IMG/VR virus record: IMGVR_UViG_3300017714_000033
Span: 1 to 42,014 of that record
Length of the DNA: 42,014 bases
Reading direction: 5' to 3' (one strand)
Source: a virus
The position numbers were made by a program, and so were the translations under genes. Under the pieces are notes generated by a model, which worked only from the letters and a program-made list of their open reading frames with translations, had not been told where the DNA came from and made no database searches. This document shows, piece after piece, positions 18,083 to 26,135 of the stretch. Position 1 is the stretch's first letter. Every line of letters begins with the position of its first letter.

Positions 18083-19284
18083 TCATCCCACCCTGCGTCA
18101 TCTTCTACGTTTACTGGTGCGATTGTGTCAAAGGCATACCAACCGTTTACGGACATTCTATCATCCCCTTCTTTGGTTCTCCATGCCTGTCCGACCATCA
18201 GAACTTTAGTACCGACAGCGAAGTCAACTTTATCATCTTGTTCAGAGGGAACGTATATCTCAACACCTTCTGCTGATGACATAATATCTACATCGGAAAC
18301 CATTAGTACATATCCGCCATTGTCCCTAGGGTCAATGTGAATTACTTCACCGACAACAATAAGACTTCTATCCCACCAACCATCTTTACCGTTGAAAGTA
18401 TCGTAGTAAGAACCTAGTTGGTCTAGTCCAGTAATAGTATTTTCCAAACCAAATACCATTTGTGCAACACCGCCCGTAATTAATTTACCATCGTATTCTA
18501 CTGGTGCGGCATCAAAGATAGATGCGACAGATTGACTAGCATTGAATACAGAAACTTTAGGTTTCACATAAGCAACAGTACCACTTGCATTAGGTCGCAT
18601 AGCGAAAGTACAAGGTACGAATGTCGGGTATTGAACATCTGCTGCTGCTTGTGTAGCCTTTACTGTTATTACTTTAAGGTCTGAATTATCTCCTGTTGGC
18701 CTACCTAAGAATAGCATTGTTCTTTCTCTCTCATCTTGAGGTCTAGCACGACCATATTTGAAGTTAGTATCACCGGATGGGAAAGTCTTGTTATTCTTAT
18801 CCCACACAACATAAAAGTGTGTGTTCTCATCTAGTTTCTGTGTGTGTCTAGGAAGTTCACTTACTTCCGCAGTTTCATTACCAAAGTATTCTTCTTTAGA
18901 ATGACGGGTAAAAGAACCGTCGTGGTTGTCCTCGAATAAAACAACGCTTCCATTATCTACAAAGTTTTGTCTAACATCTTCACTAGCAACACGCAGTTGG
19001 TTAGCCATTTTGTTGTATAAGATTTTACCCCATTCTTTACTTCTAGGGACAGATACAAACATACCTTCGTATGTTACTGCACCGGAACGACTCAATGCCG
19101 CTTGTTCGGTTGTTAGTTGTCGTGCTGCAACTCTTAATGCTAATACATTACAGTCATCATCTGACTTACCTGCATTCTTCCATGCACCACCTTGTTCGGC
19201 TAGAATTGCTTGCGCCTTCTGCCTCATAATGTCTGCACTTACATTTACTTTTTTCGCTATATTTTCTATCATACTGTTATCCAT
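18079..19284 (-). CDS. putative single-stranded DNA-binding protein (OB-fold)
   Basis: 401 aa. Residues about 305-392 look like an OB-fold (LIVVGEVIHIDP…GGYVLMVSDVD…VEIYVPS…VGTKVLMVGQAW…VNGWYAF), followed by the acidic tail VEDDAGWDE, a feature of SSB/RPA proteins that recruit partners. The N-terminal part (residues 5-60) is helical; the middle is beta-rich and may hold a further OB domain. A replication operon with primase, polymerase, clamp and RecA-like ATPase needs an SSB and this is the best candidate. ATG 19284 follows GAGGTGAT, with a TATA-like box 49 nt upstream. No enzymatic motif is present. Confidence 0.55.
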   Translation of the reverse strand: MDNSMIENIAKKVNVSADIMRQKAQAILAEQGGAWKNAGKSDDDCNVLALRVAARQLTTEQAALSRSGAVTYEGMFVSVPRSKEWGKILYNKMANQLRVASEDVRQNFVDNGSVVLFEDNHDGSFTRHSKEEYFGNETAEVSELPRHTQKLDENTHFYVVWDKNNKTFPSGDTNFKYGRARPQDERERTMLFLGRPTGDNSDLKVITVKATQAAADVQYPTFVPCTFAMRPNASGTVAYVKPKVSVFNASQSVASIFDAAPVEYDGKLITGGVAQMVFGLENTITGLDQLGSYYDTFNGKDGWWDRSLIVVGEVIHIDPRDNGGYVLMVSDVDIMSSAEGVEIYVPSEQDDKVDFAVGTKVLMVGQAWRTKEGDDRMSVNGWYAFDTIAPVNVEDDAGWDE

Positions 19285-19324
19285 ATATAATCACCTCGTC
19301 GGTACACTCTCCGTATTTCTTTAG

Positions 19325-19333
19325 GCTAATAAA
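19325..19333 (-). promoter_or_regulatory. TATA-like box before the SSB-chaperonin run
   Basis: TTTATTAGC on the minus strand in the 54-bp gap after the clamp-loader gene. The first T is 49 nt upstream of the ATG at 19284, leaving room for a short leader with the GAGGTGAT ribosome-binding site. Likely drives SSB, groES and groEL. Confidence 0.5.
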
Positions 19334-19338
19334 GGTAC

Positions 19339-20253
19339 TCATATACACAACCTCACGAAATTATGGAGAGTAATTCTTGGGTCTACACCTAGCAGTAAAT
19401 CCCTTTCTGCTGTGACTGCCGCATCAATGACCTTCAACTTAGAAGTTGGTTTAGCGGAGGAATTGACAGCATAATTAAATATTTCTTTTACCTTTGTTCT
19501 AACTTCTAAAAGATTATCCGATTCACCTATCATTTTCAAAGCAGCCTCGTAATCCTTCTCGACAAAACATAACTTCAAAATAGGTTCGCAGTTCAGCCCA
19601 TCATCCTTTAAGGACAAAAGGAATTGTTCTGCCTCCTTGTCATCTGCTATGTTCGCATAAACTTGTAGTGCGTTTATGGCTGCCCGCATATCACCTTCGT
19701 GTGCAGTAGCAATAAGATGTATCTTAGTGTTTCCTATCCTATTCGTGCCTTCGTGTGCTGCTATGTTAAGTAATTTAGCATACACAAGTTCCTTCGGTAT
19801 ATCGTGGAAATAATGAACAGTACACCTAGACTGAATCCATGCTGTGATTTTAGACAAATCATTACAGGTTAAAATAAACTTAGCGTGTGCGCCTTCCATA
19901 ACTCCTTTCAAGGCTGATTGAGCCGCAGGGGTCAATTGGTCTGCTTCATCTAGTAAGATTATCTTGTTGTAATAACCATTACCACAAAGAGGAATTATTT
20001 CTTCTTCGATGAAGTCAATACCTCTAGTCCTTTTACTACTAGCGTTAAAGATATATAATTGAGAATTGTACTTCTCGGCTAGTGCATAGGCTAGAGATGT
20101 CTTACCTGTACCTGCACCTTTACTATAAAATATATGATTACCGACGAAAGTTTCTTCAAACTTAGCGACTATCTCATTCTGTCCGATTATGTTATCAAAA
20201 GACGGTCTATACTTTTCAGTCCAAAGTACATCTTTATTATTTTCTTCCCACAT
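19339..20253 (-). CDS. rfcS: replication factor C small-subunit-like clamp loader
   Basis: 304 aa. Clear AAA+ clamp-loader motifs: N-terminal WTEKYRPSFDNIIGQ (RFC box), Walker A GAGTGKT (46-52), Walker B IILLDEAD (DEAD 102-105), sensor 1 LTCND (128-132), the SRC motif at 142-144 (IQSRC), and sensor 2 GDMRAAINALQ. It loads the ring clamp on primed DNA for PolB. The length fits archaeal RFC small subunits, which form most of the pentamer. No RFC large subunit was recognised, so the protein may form a homo-oligomer or use the host's large subunit. It overlaps the upstream gene by 17 bp. Confidence 0.95.
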   Translation of the reverse strand: MWEENNKDVLWTEKYRPSFDNIIGQNEIVAKFEETFVGNHIFYSKGAGTGKTSLAYALAEKYNSQLYIFNASSKRTRGIDFIEEEIIPLCGNGYYNKIILLDEADQLTPAAQSALKGVMEGAHAKFILTCNDLSKITAWIQSRCTVHYFHDIPKELVYAKLLNIAAHEGTNRIGNTKIHLIATAHEGDMRAAINALQVYANIADDKEAEQFLLSLKDDGLNCEPILKLCFVEKDYEAALKMIGESDNLLEVRTKVKEIFNYAVNSSAKPTSKLKVIDAAVTAERDLLLGVDPRITLHNFVRLCI

Positions 20254-20638
20254 CTAAACCGCCCCCGATTCTCCTTTCTAATATAACTTGCTTTAATCCG
20301 TGATATACTTTAGATAATTCAATATGAGTTTGCGTGTCCCTACCCAATCCTCTCACTTTCCTATCAGTATCTAAAGCCATAGCCACACCTAACATCATGC
20401 CGTTAATAAAAGATTCATCCCACCCATCAATAGATGCTGCTAGTGAATCTAGGTCGGCATCACCACCACCGTAATACGGATTGGTGGCAGCATTCAAACA
20501 ATGCCTAACGTGTGAAACATCTTCTTCTATCTCAGAAGTAAGTATTGTGTCCGTAACAGACGGATGTTTATTACTTTTAACAAACGAATCATTTAGCATA
20601 TTCAGCATCCTCTCCCATTGGTCGGTTTCGTATGACAT
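20237..20638 (-). CDS. unrecognised protein next to clamp loader
   Basis: 133 aa, mainly helical and acidic, with a Gly-rich turn (YYGGGDADLDSL). No motif recognised. Its end overlaps the clamp-loader start and its start overlaps the end of the 99-aa gene by 37 bp. Two long overlaps suggest tight coupling with the loader. Confidence 0.7.
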   Translation of the reverse strand: MSYETDQWERMLNMLNDSFVKSNKHPSVTDTILTSEIEEDVSHVRHCLNAATNPYYGGGDADLDSLAASIDGWDESFINGMMLGVAMALDTDRKVRGLGRDTQTHIELSKVYHGLKQVILERRIGGGLDVGRK

Positions 20639-20901
20639 TGATTATGATACCAGTTAAGTGTTCTAATAACATTCGCTGAACTTGTTCTTCTTCTAGCAAT
20701 AGTTTTACCTTTAACGTATTGTCTCCCAAACTCGTTTTCATATACTATCTTACATAACTCACATACTGGCAAGTTTCCGGCCACTCTACTATTCATGCTA
20801 TGTTCCCCCCATGTAGTGACGGGTATCTTACCTCGGCATAATCTATTTTCACCATCAAAGGTAATGTGTATAATACTAGGTGTATAATTTCTAGGTGTCA
20901 T
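20602..20901 (-). CDS. small Cys-containing protein, unrecognised
   Basis: 99 aa, basic. It has CELC at about 47-50 within PVCELCKIVYENEFG and later Cys/His (NQCHTK), a possible zinc site. ATG 20901 overlaps the upstream stop (ATGA). No family recognised. Confidence 0.65.
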   Translation of the reverse strand: MTPRNYTPSIIHITFDGENRLCRGKIPVTTWGEHSMNSRVAGNLPVCELCKIVYENEFGRQYVKGKTIARRRTSSANVIRTLNWYHNQCHTKPTNGRGC

Positions 20902-21167
20902 TCTTCTACCCCCTTATAGATATACAAAGTGTGCTGTGCTTGGGTAGATGTGGATAATCCATGATTGGTTTGTGTTACCACCCCTAATCTAGTTATGTGT
21001 CTAGACCTTCTCAACTTATTAGCAATAGAGTTTCTACTACCCAACCTTTTGTTTCGGGATAAAAGATATTGATAAATATCTTGAACGGTAAAAGAACCAT
21101 GTTTCTCACTATACTCTTTGATAGCAGGTAACTCTCTCCATGTATCTAACTTTGTTTTAACCTTCAT
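20898..21167 (-). CDS. winged-helix-like small protein (paralog group)
   Basis: 89 aa from ATG 21167, which has GGAGGGG 6 nt upstream and overlaps the previous stop (ATGA). The pattern is three helices then a basic wing: LPAIKEYSEKHG…TVQDIYQYLLSRN…SIANKLRRSRHI, ending in a beta strand (HTLYIYKG). The layout resembles four other proteins in this window (starts 22405, 24434, 24816, 29832). Likely DNA- or RNA-binding; regulatory role inferred. Confidence 0.7.
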   Translation of the reverse strand: MKVKTKLDTWRELPAIKEYSEKHGSFTVQDIYQYLLSRNKRLGSRNSIANKLRRSRHITRLGVVTQTNHGLSTSTQAQHTLYIYKGVEE

Positions 21168-21703
21168 TGTATACCCCTCCACCAGTCGGGTGCATCTCGA
21201 CCCTTGTTCCATGCCGCAAACGTCTTACTGTGATAGTAGTCACGATATGCTTGAACTGCTGTCTCGGCTGTGGCATGATAAATAATCTCGTCGTCATCTA
21301 CATTCTCCGGTCTGAACTCATCGGGCATACATAGTGCAAACGGTGTAAGGTCGCCTTCGGGTATCATGTGGGACATAGTGTATAGATGCTCTATACCTGC
21401 TTCGCAAAAGTGAACCTTGCCGAAACGCTTAGTGTACTCGTCACATAACATGGCTGCATGATGACAAGCCCATATGTAGTTAGTGCGTGACTCACCTACC
21501 CAACGGGTCGCAGGGTGGTTGTGGTAGCCACCGCGTAGTGGCGTTTGTTTTTTAGTAAGCGGCATCTGCTCAGGTGTAGCACCGTGTCGTATGACTGCAC
21601 TACCTAGTTGTTGTAATAATTCTACAACCATCTTAGGTGTATGCTTGTCGCAATACATCTTGGCTGCTAGTATTGGATTCGCGTCTAAAATAAATATGTT
21701 CAT
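21164..21703 (-). CDS. conserved phage-type protein with LDxxPxxAA…DKHxxKM signature
   Basis: 179 aa. Recognisable as a family common in tailed phages: ILDANPILAAKMYCDKHTPKM at the N-terminus, then HPATRWVGESRTNYIWA, EYTKRFGKVH, TPFALCMPDEF, and a C-terminal YRDYYHSKTF…WWRGIQ. The invariant-looking Asp, His, Lys and Trp residues suggest an enzyme, but I do not know an established reaction for it. ATG 21703 overlaps the upstream stop (ATGA), with another ATGA at its end. Confidence 0.75.
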   Translation of the reverse strand: MNIFILDANPILAAKMYCDKHTPKMVVELLQQLGSAVIRHGATPEQMPLTKKQTPLRGGYHNHPATRWVGESRTNYIWACHHAAMLCDEYTKRFGKVHFCEAGIEHLYTMSHMIPEGDLTPFALCMPDEFRPENVDDDEIIYHATAETAVQAYRDYYHSKTFAAWNKGRDAPDWWRGIQ

Positions 21704-21933
21704 TGTTTCACCTCTGTAAAGTCTACATGGTCGCTAGGCAGCCTGTGTGTTCTACGCTGTGCCATGTTGTTAATCAATGTTCTCACATTGAGTATTCCGT
21801 TCTCATATCTCGTCTGTGCTACCTTGTCATTATTAGGGACTAATCTATTTTCCAACTCTGTGAAATCTACATTATCCATAATAAATAACAATGCCTCGTA
21901 TTCTACTTGTATCTGTGTTTTCGCTCTAGTCAT
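21700..21933 (-). CDS. small helical protein, unrecognised
   Basis: 77 aa from ATG 21933, supported by AAGGTGAT 5-6 nt upstream and a TATA-like box 48 nt upstream; a longer frame to 21969 lacks such signals. Helical, with VDFTELENRL and a C-terminal repeat of VDFTE. No motif recognised. First gene of a coupled run leading to the winged-helix gene. Confidence 0.7.
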   Translation of the reverse strand: MTRAKTQIQVEYEALLFIMDNVDFTELENRLVPNNDKVAQTRYENGILNVRTLINNMAQRRTHRLPSDHVDFTEVKQ

Positions 21934-21971
21934 GTGTATCACCTTTCTCTTAAATATACATGGTTGCATTA

Positions 21972-21981
21972 GGTTAATAAA
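21972..21981 (-). promoter_or_regulatory. TATA-like box upstream of 21933 start
   Basis: TTTATTAACC on the minus strand, first T 48 nt before the ATG at 21933; it lies inside a short inverted repeat (GGTTAATAAACC on the plus strand). Same spacing class as the box at 19325-19333. Confidence 0.5.
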
Positions 21982-21997
21982 CCTTTCGATTAGATGC

Positions 21998-22405
21998 TCA
22001 TGGGTTTTTGGGCTTTCTGATACAATGTAGACATATATCGCTGTTTTCCGGCATTATTCTTATTTTGCCACAAGAACACTTACTTGCCCTTGCTCTTTCC
22101 GATGGGGTCATAACGGTAGGACTTCTAGTATACATTATATCTTCTTTAACCCTTATTAGATTCCTGTCTATGTCATAAACTAAATGACTGGCCGAAGCAC
22201 CAACAGCATTCTCAACTTTCTCAGAACCAACAGATACGATTTGGCTATTCTTACTGAGTAATGCTGAGAGAGAATGTTGTGAAGGTATTGCCCTTACGTT
22301 CTTCTCCTTAGAGAGTAAATCGGCTACGGCTTCCTTAGTCATAGCACCGTAATTCCACAACAATTCTACTATCACTCGTCGGATGCGACGATTGTTAGCA
22401 CTCAT
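21998..22405 (-). CDS. winged-helix protein with C-terminal zinc ribbon
   Basis: 135 aa. The N-terminal 75 residues form a winged-helix pattern (RRVIVELLWNYGAMTKEAVADLL…SLSALLSKNSQIV). The C-terminus has KCSCGKIR and CLHC, a zinc ribbon. Both are nucleic-acid-binding modules, so a transcription regulator is the natural reading. A perfect 13-bp palindrome (22421-22433) lies 16 nt upstream of its ATG and could be its operator (inference). Confidence 0.7.
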   Translation of the reverse strand: MSANNRRIRRVIVELLWNYGAMTKEAVADLLSKEKNVRAIPSQHSLSALLSKNSQIVSVGSEKVENAVGASASHLVYDIDRNLIRVKEDIMYTRSPTVMTPSERARASKCSCGKIRIMPENSDICLHCIRKPKNP

Positions 22406-22420
22406 ATAAATATATCCACG

Positions 22421-22433
22421 ATAGTTTAACTAT
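22421..22433. promoter_or_regulatory. 13-bp perfect palindrome, possible operator
   Basis: ATAGTT-T-AACTAT fills most of the 29-bp gap between the membrane-protein gene and the winged-helix gene. Position just before the start of a predicted DNA-binding protein suggests autoregulation. Confidence 0.35.
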
Positions 22434-22434
22434 A

Positions 22435-22623
22435 TCAATCGTTCTCCATAGAGAGATACATTGAGGCTTCTGCAAAGGATTGATTCTCCGGCGCTCTACC
22501 GTCTACAACAAATGGTATTGATATATTGTAGGCATAGTAAAACATGATAGGGCCGCACACAACTAAAAAGAATCCAATAAGCAAAGTTAGGTCTACAATA
22601 ATTTCCAACAATAAACTTATCAT
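22435..22623 (-). CDS. small membrane protein
   Basis: 62 aa from ATG 22623, which overlaps the upstream stop (ATGA); ATG 22629 also possible. Residues 2-34 are strongly hydrophobic (LLLEIIVDLTLLIGFFLVV…MFYYAY), long enough for one or a hairpin of two membrane segments; the C-terminal 28 residues are polar. Role unknown. One of two membrane microproteins in this block. Confidence 0.7.
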   Translation of the reverse strand: MISLLLEIIVDLTLLIGFFLVVCGPIMFYYAYNISIPFVVDGRAPENQSFAEASMYLSMEND

Positions 22624-23291
22624 AGCCATTTAGTTACCTTCTGCCTCCGTTTCTTAACTCCCTTCGGTAAACTAGCCGACGCATTACCGCGTATAAGGTT
22701 AGCCACATTCACATCATACTTCACTAACATTTCCCAATGTTTCTCCTTTGTTCTAAATATACTAGGTACAGTAGTTTCACCCTTATTCTTCTTAGGATAT
22801 TTCACTTGTTTATTTTCACCTTTAATCGAGTAAGTAAGAATAGCAATACTATAATCATCAGAAAGATGTTTGTATGTCTTACTTATTCTCCTATACAATT
22901 CTATGTCATTGTTATTCTGCTTCACAAATGCCATAGCCAATGGTATAGGAACACCTTTCATCAACTTATGTACTCTCCTTCTATCAGTCCATGAGAATAG
23001 TGCCTTTACCCACCTATAATTAGTCGGCTTTGCTTTCAATGATTTGTCAATGATTATATTATCCTCTAATCCTTTAGGGATTGAAATATTCTTATTAGTC
23101 TCCACTACCAATTTCCCCGAAACCAAAGGCAACCACTCTTTTATTTCTTTAGAGGTTAAAGAACCTAGTAAGATGTATGTAGTATCTTTATCCGACAGGT
23201 CGCAATCTATATGCTTATACATTACAACGTGTTTTCCTTTTTTGAAAATAGAGGCATCCCTCGTAAAAATTATTACCCCCACTTTTTTCAA
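22620..23291 (-). CDS. unrecognised basic protein (223 aa)
   Basis: Starts with TTG overlapping the previous stop (TTGA); a GTG at 23282 has a better-spaced GGAG and may be the true start. The N-terminal half alternates strands (VGVIIFTRD…TYILLGSL…KLVVET); the C-terminal half is helical and ends very basic (KKRRQKVTKW). A role at DNA is plausible. The fold rhythm loosely recalls clamp-loader delta-type subunits, but this is too weak to name. Confidence 0.7.
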   Translation of the reverse strand: MKKVGVIIFTRDASIFKKGKHVVMYKHIDCDLSDKDTTYILLGSLTSKEIKEWLPLVSGKLVVETNKNISIPKGLEDNIIIDKSLKAKPTNYRWVKALFSWTDRRRVHKLMKGVPIPLAMAFVKQNNNDIELYRRISKTYKHLSDDYSIAILTYSIKGENKQVKYPKKNKGETTVPSIFRTKEKHWEMLVKYDVNVANLIRGNASASLPKGVKKRRQKVTKWL

Positions 23292-23554
23292 TCTCCTTTA
23301 TTAACAAAGAGATGGGCATTTGTTTCGTAGATAAAATCCTTGAGCCTAGCGTATTGAGATTTACTAAGACCCCATGCTTCATACACCGATATGCTTTGTA
23401 TAGAATAACCGTTGATGTACCATCTAATCCCTTTAGCGGTAATCATAGCAACAAGACCGTCATCATACATGGCTTCGCATAGTTTACCCATCTCATTTTC
23501 TTTAATCGCTGTTCTATATAATCTACGGTTCGGTTTACTTCTCCAACTTTTCAC
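23288..23554 (-). CDS. small unrecognised protein
   Basis: 88 aa; GTG start overlaps the upstream stop (GTGA) and its own stop overlaps the next start (TTGA). Basic N-terminus, then mixed alpha/beta (LVAMITAKGIRWYINGYSI). No motif recognised. Confidence 0.65.
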   Translation of the reverse strand: MKSWRSKPNRRLYRTAIKENEMGKLCEAMYDDGLVAMITAKGIRWYINGYSIQSISVYEAWGLSKSQYARLKDFIYETNAHLFVNKGD

Positions 23555-24177
23555 TCAATCACCTCAAAGGAAGCGTCAATAATACTGGGCGCTTTCAACG
23601 CAGCCATCTGTAATTCAAACCTATCTAACAATTGTGGATGTTCCCTTAGTGTCTCTACTAATATTCTAGATACTTGTTGTGTTTGGGCTTGTGCTAACAT
23701 TAACTGTGAATCTACCCCTATCTCTTTCTTCAACTGCCCTACTAATTTCAAAGAGGTGTTTGCCTGTCCTATCAACTTAGCAGCGTCAGAAACGAAATCG
23801 GATGTGATTGCACCGCCTTGTAATTGCTTCTGTTCCTCTAGTTCGTTTAGATACCCTTGTATGCGTATTACAATGTCCTCTGCTGCGTCTAAAGTAGAAA
23901 TAGATTGTACCCTAGCATCCTCAACGTGTTTGGCCTCTAATGGGTCGTATTCTATATGGTTGTCAAGATGCTCAATCACACTTCCTTCTTCCCAACCATA
24001 CTTCGCTTCAAGATAAGCAGGTTCGTAATCTTGGTTCTTCAAAGCCATTTCAAAATCCTTCCTCAAAGTATGTTCGCAAAATGCACAACCGCCGTCAAGA
24101 ACCCAACGTAATACTTCTATGGCGAAAGCATCGTTCTCTTTAGACAATCTTCTTCTAATTTCTATTTCCCTTTTCAC
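23551..24177 (-). CDS. HTH/zinc protein resembling small terminase subunits
   Basis: 208 aa from GTG 24177 (GTGA overlap, GGTGA upstream); ATG 24192 is an alternative. The N-terminal region has CAFCEH (C31, C34) then an HTH-like stretch AYLEAKYGWEEGSVIEHLDNH ending in H70-x3-H74, the Cys/His-bounded HTH found in many phage DNA-binding proteins. A long helical region follows (SLKLVGQLKKEIGVDSQLM) as in small terminase subunits, which recognise packaging sites. No large terminase is in the window, so this role is unproven; a replication-initiator or regulator role is equally possible. Confidence 0.6.
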   Translation of the reverse strand: MKREIEIRRRLSKENDAFAIEVLRWVLDGGCAFCEHTLRKDFEMALKNQDYEPAYLEAKYGWEEGSVIEHLDNHIEYDPLEAKHVEDARVQSISTLDAAEDIVIRIQGYLNELEEQKQLQGGAITSDFVSDAAKLIGQANTSLKLVGQLKKEIGVDSQLMLAQAQTQQVSRILVETLREHPQLLDRFELQMAALKAPSIIDASFEVIE

Positions 24178-24434
24178 AATGTCACCTTCCATTTGGGGGG
24201 CTTAGAGGAATCCTTTCTTTCTGTGCTTATGTAATACGAAGGATGCTTCTTCAAAGCGTAGGTCAAAGATTGAGCCTGTCGCCTTGCATCTACACCACGA
24301 ATGTATCTGCTCTTGTGTAAAGGTTTCCCGTTCTTTAATTTTAACCTTAAAAGAATCTCGGTGGATGTCATCTCTTCTTTCATCTCCAAAGCAAACCTAT
24401 CTAAACTATCTACGAGGAATCTATTCATCAGCAT
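24174..24434 (-). CDS. winged-helix-like small protein (paralog group)
   Basis: 86 aa from ATG 24434, preceded by GGAGG inside the upstream gene; ATG 24428 is an alternative. Pattern TSTEILLRLKLKNG…ARRQAQSLTYALKKHPSYYIS then a basic Lys-rich end fits a winged helix. Overlaps its upstream neighbour, another member of the same group. Function unknown; nucleic-acid binding inferred. Confidence 0.65.
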   Translation of the reverse strand: MLMNRFLVDSLDRFALEMKEEMTSTEILLRLKLKNGKPLHKSRYIRGVDARRQAQSLTYALKKHPSYYISTERKDSSKPPKWKVTL

Positions 24435-24816
24435 TTTCTCGCTTCCTCCTTGCGTACTCATTTCTTCTAGTCTTTACTTCTTTACTATCTGTATCATAGT
24501 AATTGAAGAACGGGTCATCATCTTCAAAGTAAGATATATATTGTTCTAAGGTACAAGAATATGTTTTAGGCTTGGTATCAAACTTCTTGAAAATAGGATG
24601 TCTATTTATTCTAGACTCTAATTGCCTTAGAGTAACAGCACTTTTACTTGACCTATACAGAGTCCCTTTTTTGTTAGTCATATTAGCATAGCATTCAGAG
24701 ACACTACAAGGTTCACCTTTCTTAATGATATATCTAGCAACAGCCTTAACACCATTATTTTGTTTACTCATACTTCTAGAAGAAAGTATTCCTGTAAGTT
24801 TATGGTTGTCATTCAT
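24421..24816 (-). CDS. winged-helix-like small protein (paralog group)
   Basis: 131 aa from ATG 24816, overlapping the helicase-like stop (ATGA). The core reads AVARYIIKKGEPCSVSECYANMTNKKG…TLRQLESRINRHPIFKKF, helices and wing, followed by an acidic patch (FEDDDPFF) and a basic tail. Likely nucleic-acid binding; no family name recognised. Confidence 0.65.
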   Translation of the reverse strand: MNDNHKLTGILSSRSMSKQNNGVKAVARYIIKKGEPCSVSECYANMTNKKGTLYRSSKSAVTLRQLESRINRHPIFKKFDTKPKTYSCTLEQYISYFEDDDPFFNYYDTDSKEVKTRRNEYARRKRENADE

Positions 24817-26135
24817 TGTTTTAACCCCCATTCTATTTCATTACTAGGTGTCGGATGTCCGAATCTACAAGTAACACCTTTACGGCCTCTTCTCTTGACA
24901 TCGGGTTCATATTCAGAGTACCACGATTGCCCTTGTAGGTTTTCTACTATCCACCTCTTAGCGGATTGATAATCCCCATTAGTAACCATACGAGATACTT
25001 CCTTAACAACTTGAGACTTAGATAAATCTTGCATCCAAAATGTAGTCTTGATTAATTCAGTATCAGCATCCATCACTCTTCTTCTTTGTGTTAGGCTCTG
25101 TGATAAAATACCCCTTAAAGTATCATCCATAGTTATCACTAAAGGCACATTTCCTCTGTAAGTTGGTTGCATCATATGATAGCCTATTGCTAACCTTCTA
25201 AACAGGTCTGCTTCGTAAGAACGTACACTCGGTCTATCAATCCATTCTGCTATATCATCATCAAATAGAATACCGCTAGGAGGATTAGCAACTGCTTCAA
25301 ACATACGATGTTGAATCCATTCTCTGATTTCAATATTCTTTGCCGCTAATTCTATTCTAGTTTCCCTAGTCATGTTGGCTTGCTTGTGTTGAGCCTGTTT
25401 GAACTTCAATTCTTTCTCCGGTGTCATCTCAATATCAATAATGAAGAATCTTCTATCTAATCCCGAATCCAACTCGAACCTAGCAGGTTGTGTTGCAGCC
25501 CACATAGTATAACGGGTAGTGTATTGTACCCAACCCATTTTCAATGCCTTCTGAACCCTACCATTATCTAGGGATGTAAGCAATTGATTCTTCATGTCTA
25601 GGCTATGGTCTTTCTTAGACGCATCGGACATAGAAGAAAACTCTTCAAATCCTAAGAAGCCTCCACACATCTCCCTAGCAATAGGTCGCCCTGCTATTTC
25701 TCCTAAATCGTTTAGACTTCCAAACATACCTGCCTCTGTAATAGAGTTAGCACCCATCATTGTCTTGTAGCCGTGTCCTAAGTCTGCATTAGTAGAATGT
25801 ATTAGTCCAGTACCTTCTGCTAAGAATAGATTGATTAGAACGGACTTACCGCTACCTTTCGCACCTCTCATAAGAATGTGTATTCTTGTGTCGGGTAATT
25901 GAGACATAGGCGTGTAGAATGGCATATGGTTGTGTCTCAAAGGACAGTTATCAATAGTGAAATCTACATCGGGGTCTAGTAGTGGGTCATCGGGGTCGAA
26001 GTCGCATCTACTACACTTGTTCAAAGCGTTGAATAGATGACTACCAATACTGCAAATAAAAACTGGAATCTTATCTGCTACATCTACATAGTGATTTCTA
26101 GTCACGAAGTTATTTACCTCATCAAAAATATTCAT
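24813..26135 (-). CDS. AAA+ ATPase, candidate replicative helicase (MCM-like)
   Basis: 440 aa from ATG 26135 (ATGA overlap; ATG 26141 possible). The N-terminal part has Cys/His pairs (C41, C44, C64, H68) that could bind zinc. AAA+ core: Walker A GAKGSGKS (91-98), Walker B GGFLGFEEF (E164/E165), sensor 1 WAATQPA (212-218) and an arginine-finger-like LDRRF (226-230), in the order used by MCM and related ring ATPases. A C-terminal winged-helix-like region (SKSQVVKEVSRMV…SAKRWIVENL) also matches the MCM plan. It would unwind DNA ahead of PolB. The arrangement is much shorter than cellular MCM and the call is by motif order, so a different AAA+ role is possible. Confidence 0.65.
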   Translation of the reverse strand: MNIFDEVNNFVTRNHYVDVADKIPVFICSIGSHLFNALNKCSRCDFDPDDPLLDPDVDFTIDNCPLRHNHMPFYTPMSQLPDTRIHILMRGAKGSGKSVLINLFLAEGTGLIHSTNADLGHGYKTMMGANSITEAGMFGSLNDLGEIAGRPIAREMCGGFLGFEEFSSMSDASKKDHSLDMKNQLLTSLDNGRVQKALKMGWVQYTTRYTMWAATQPARFELDSGLDRRFFIIDIEMTPEKELKFKQAQHKQANMTRETRIELAAKNIEIREWIQHRMFEAVANPPSGILFDDDIAEWIDRPSVRSYEADLFRRLAIGYHMMQPTYRGNVPLVITMDDTLRGILSQSLTQRRRVMDADTELIKTTFWMQDLSKSQVVKEVSRMVTNGDYQSAKRWIVENLQGQSWYSEYEPDVKRRGRKGVTCRFGHPTPSNEIEWGLKQ

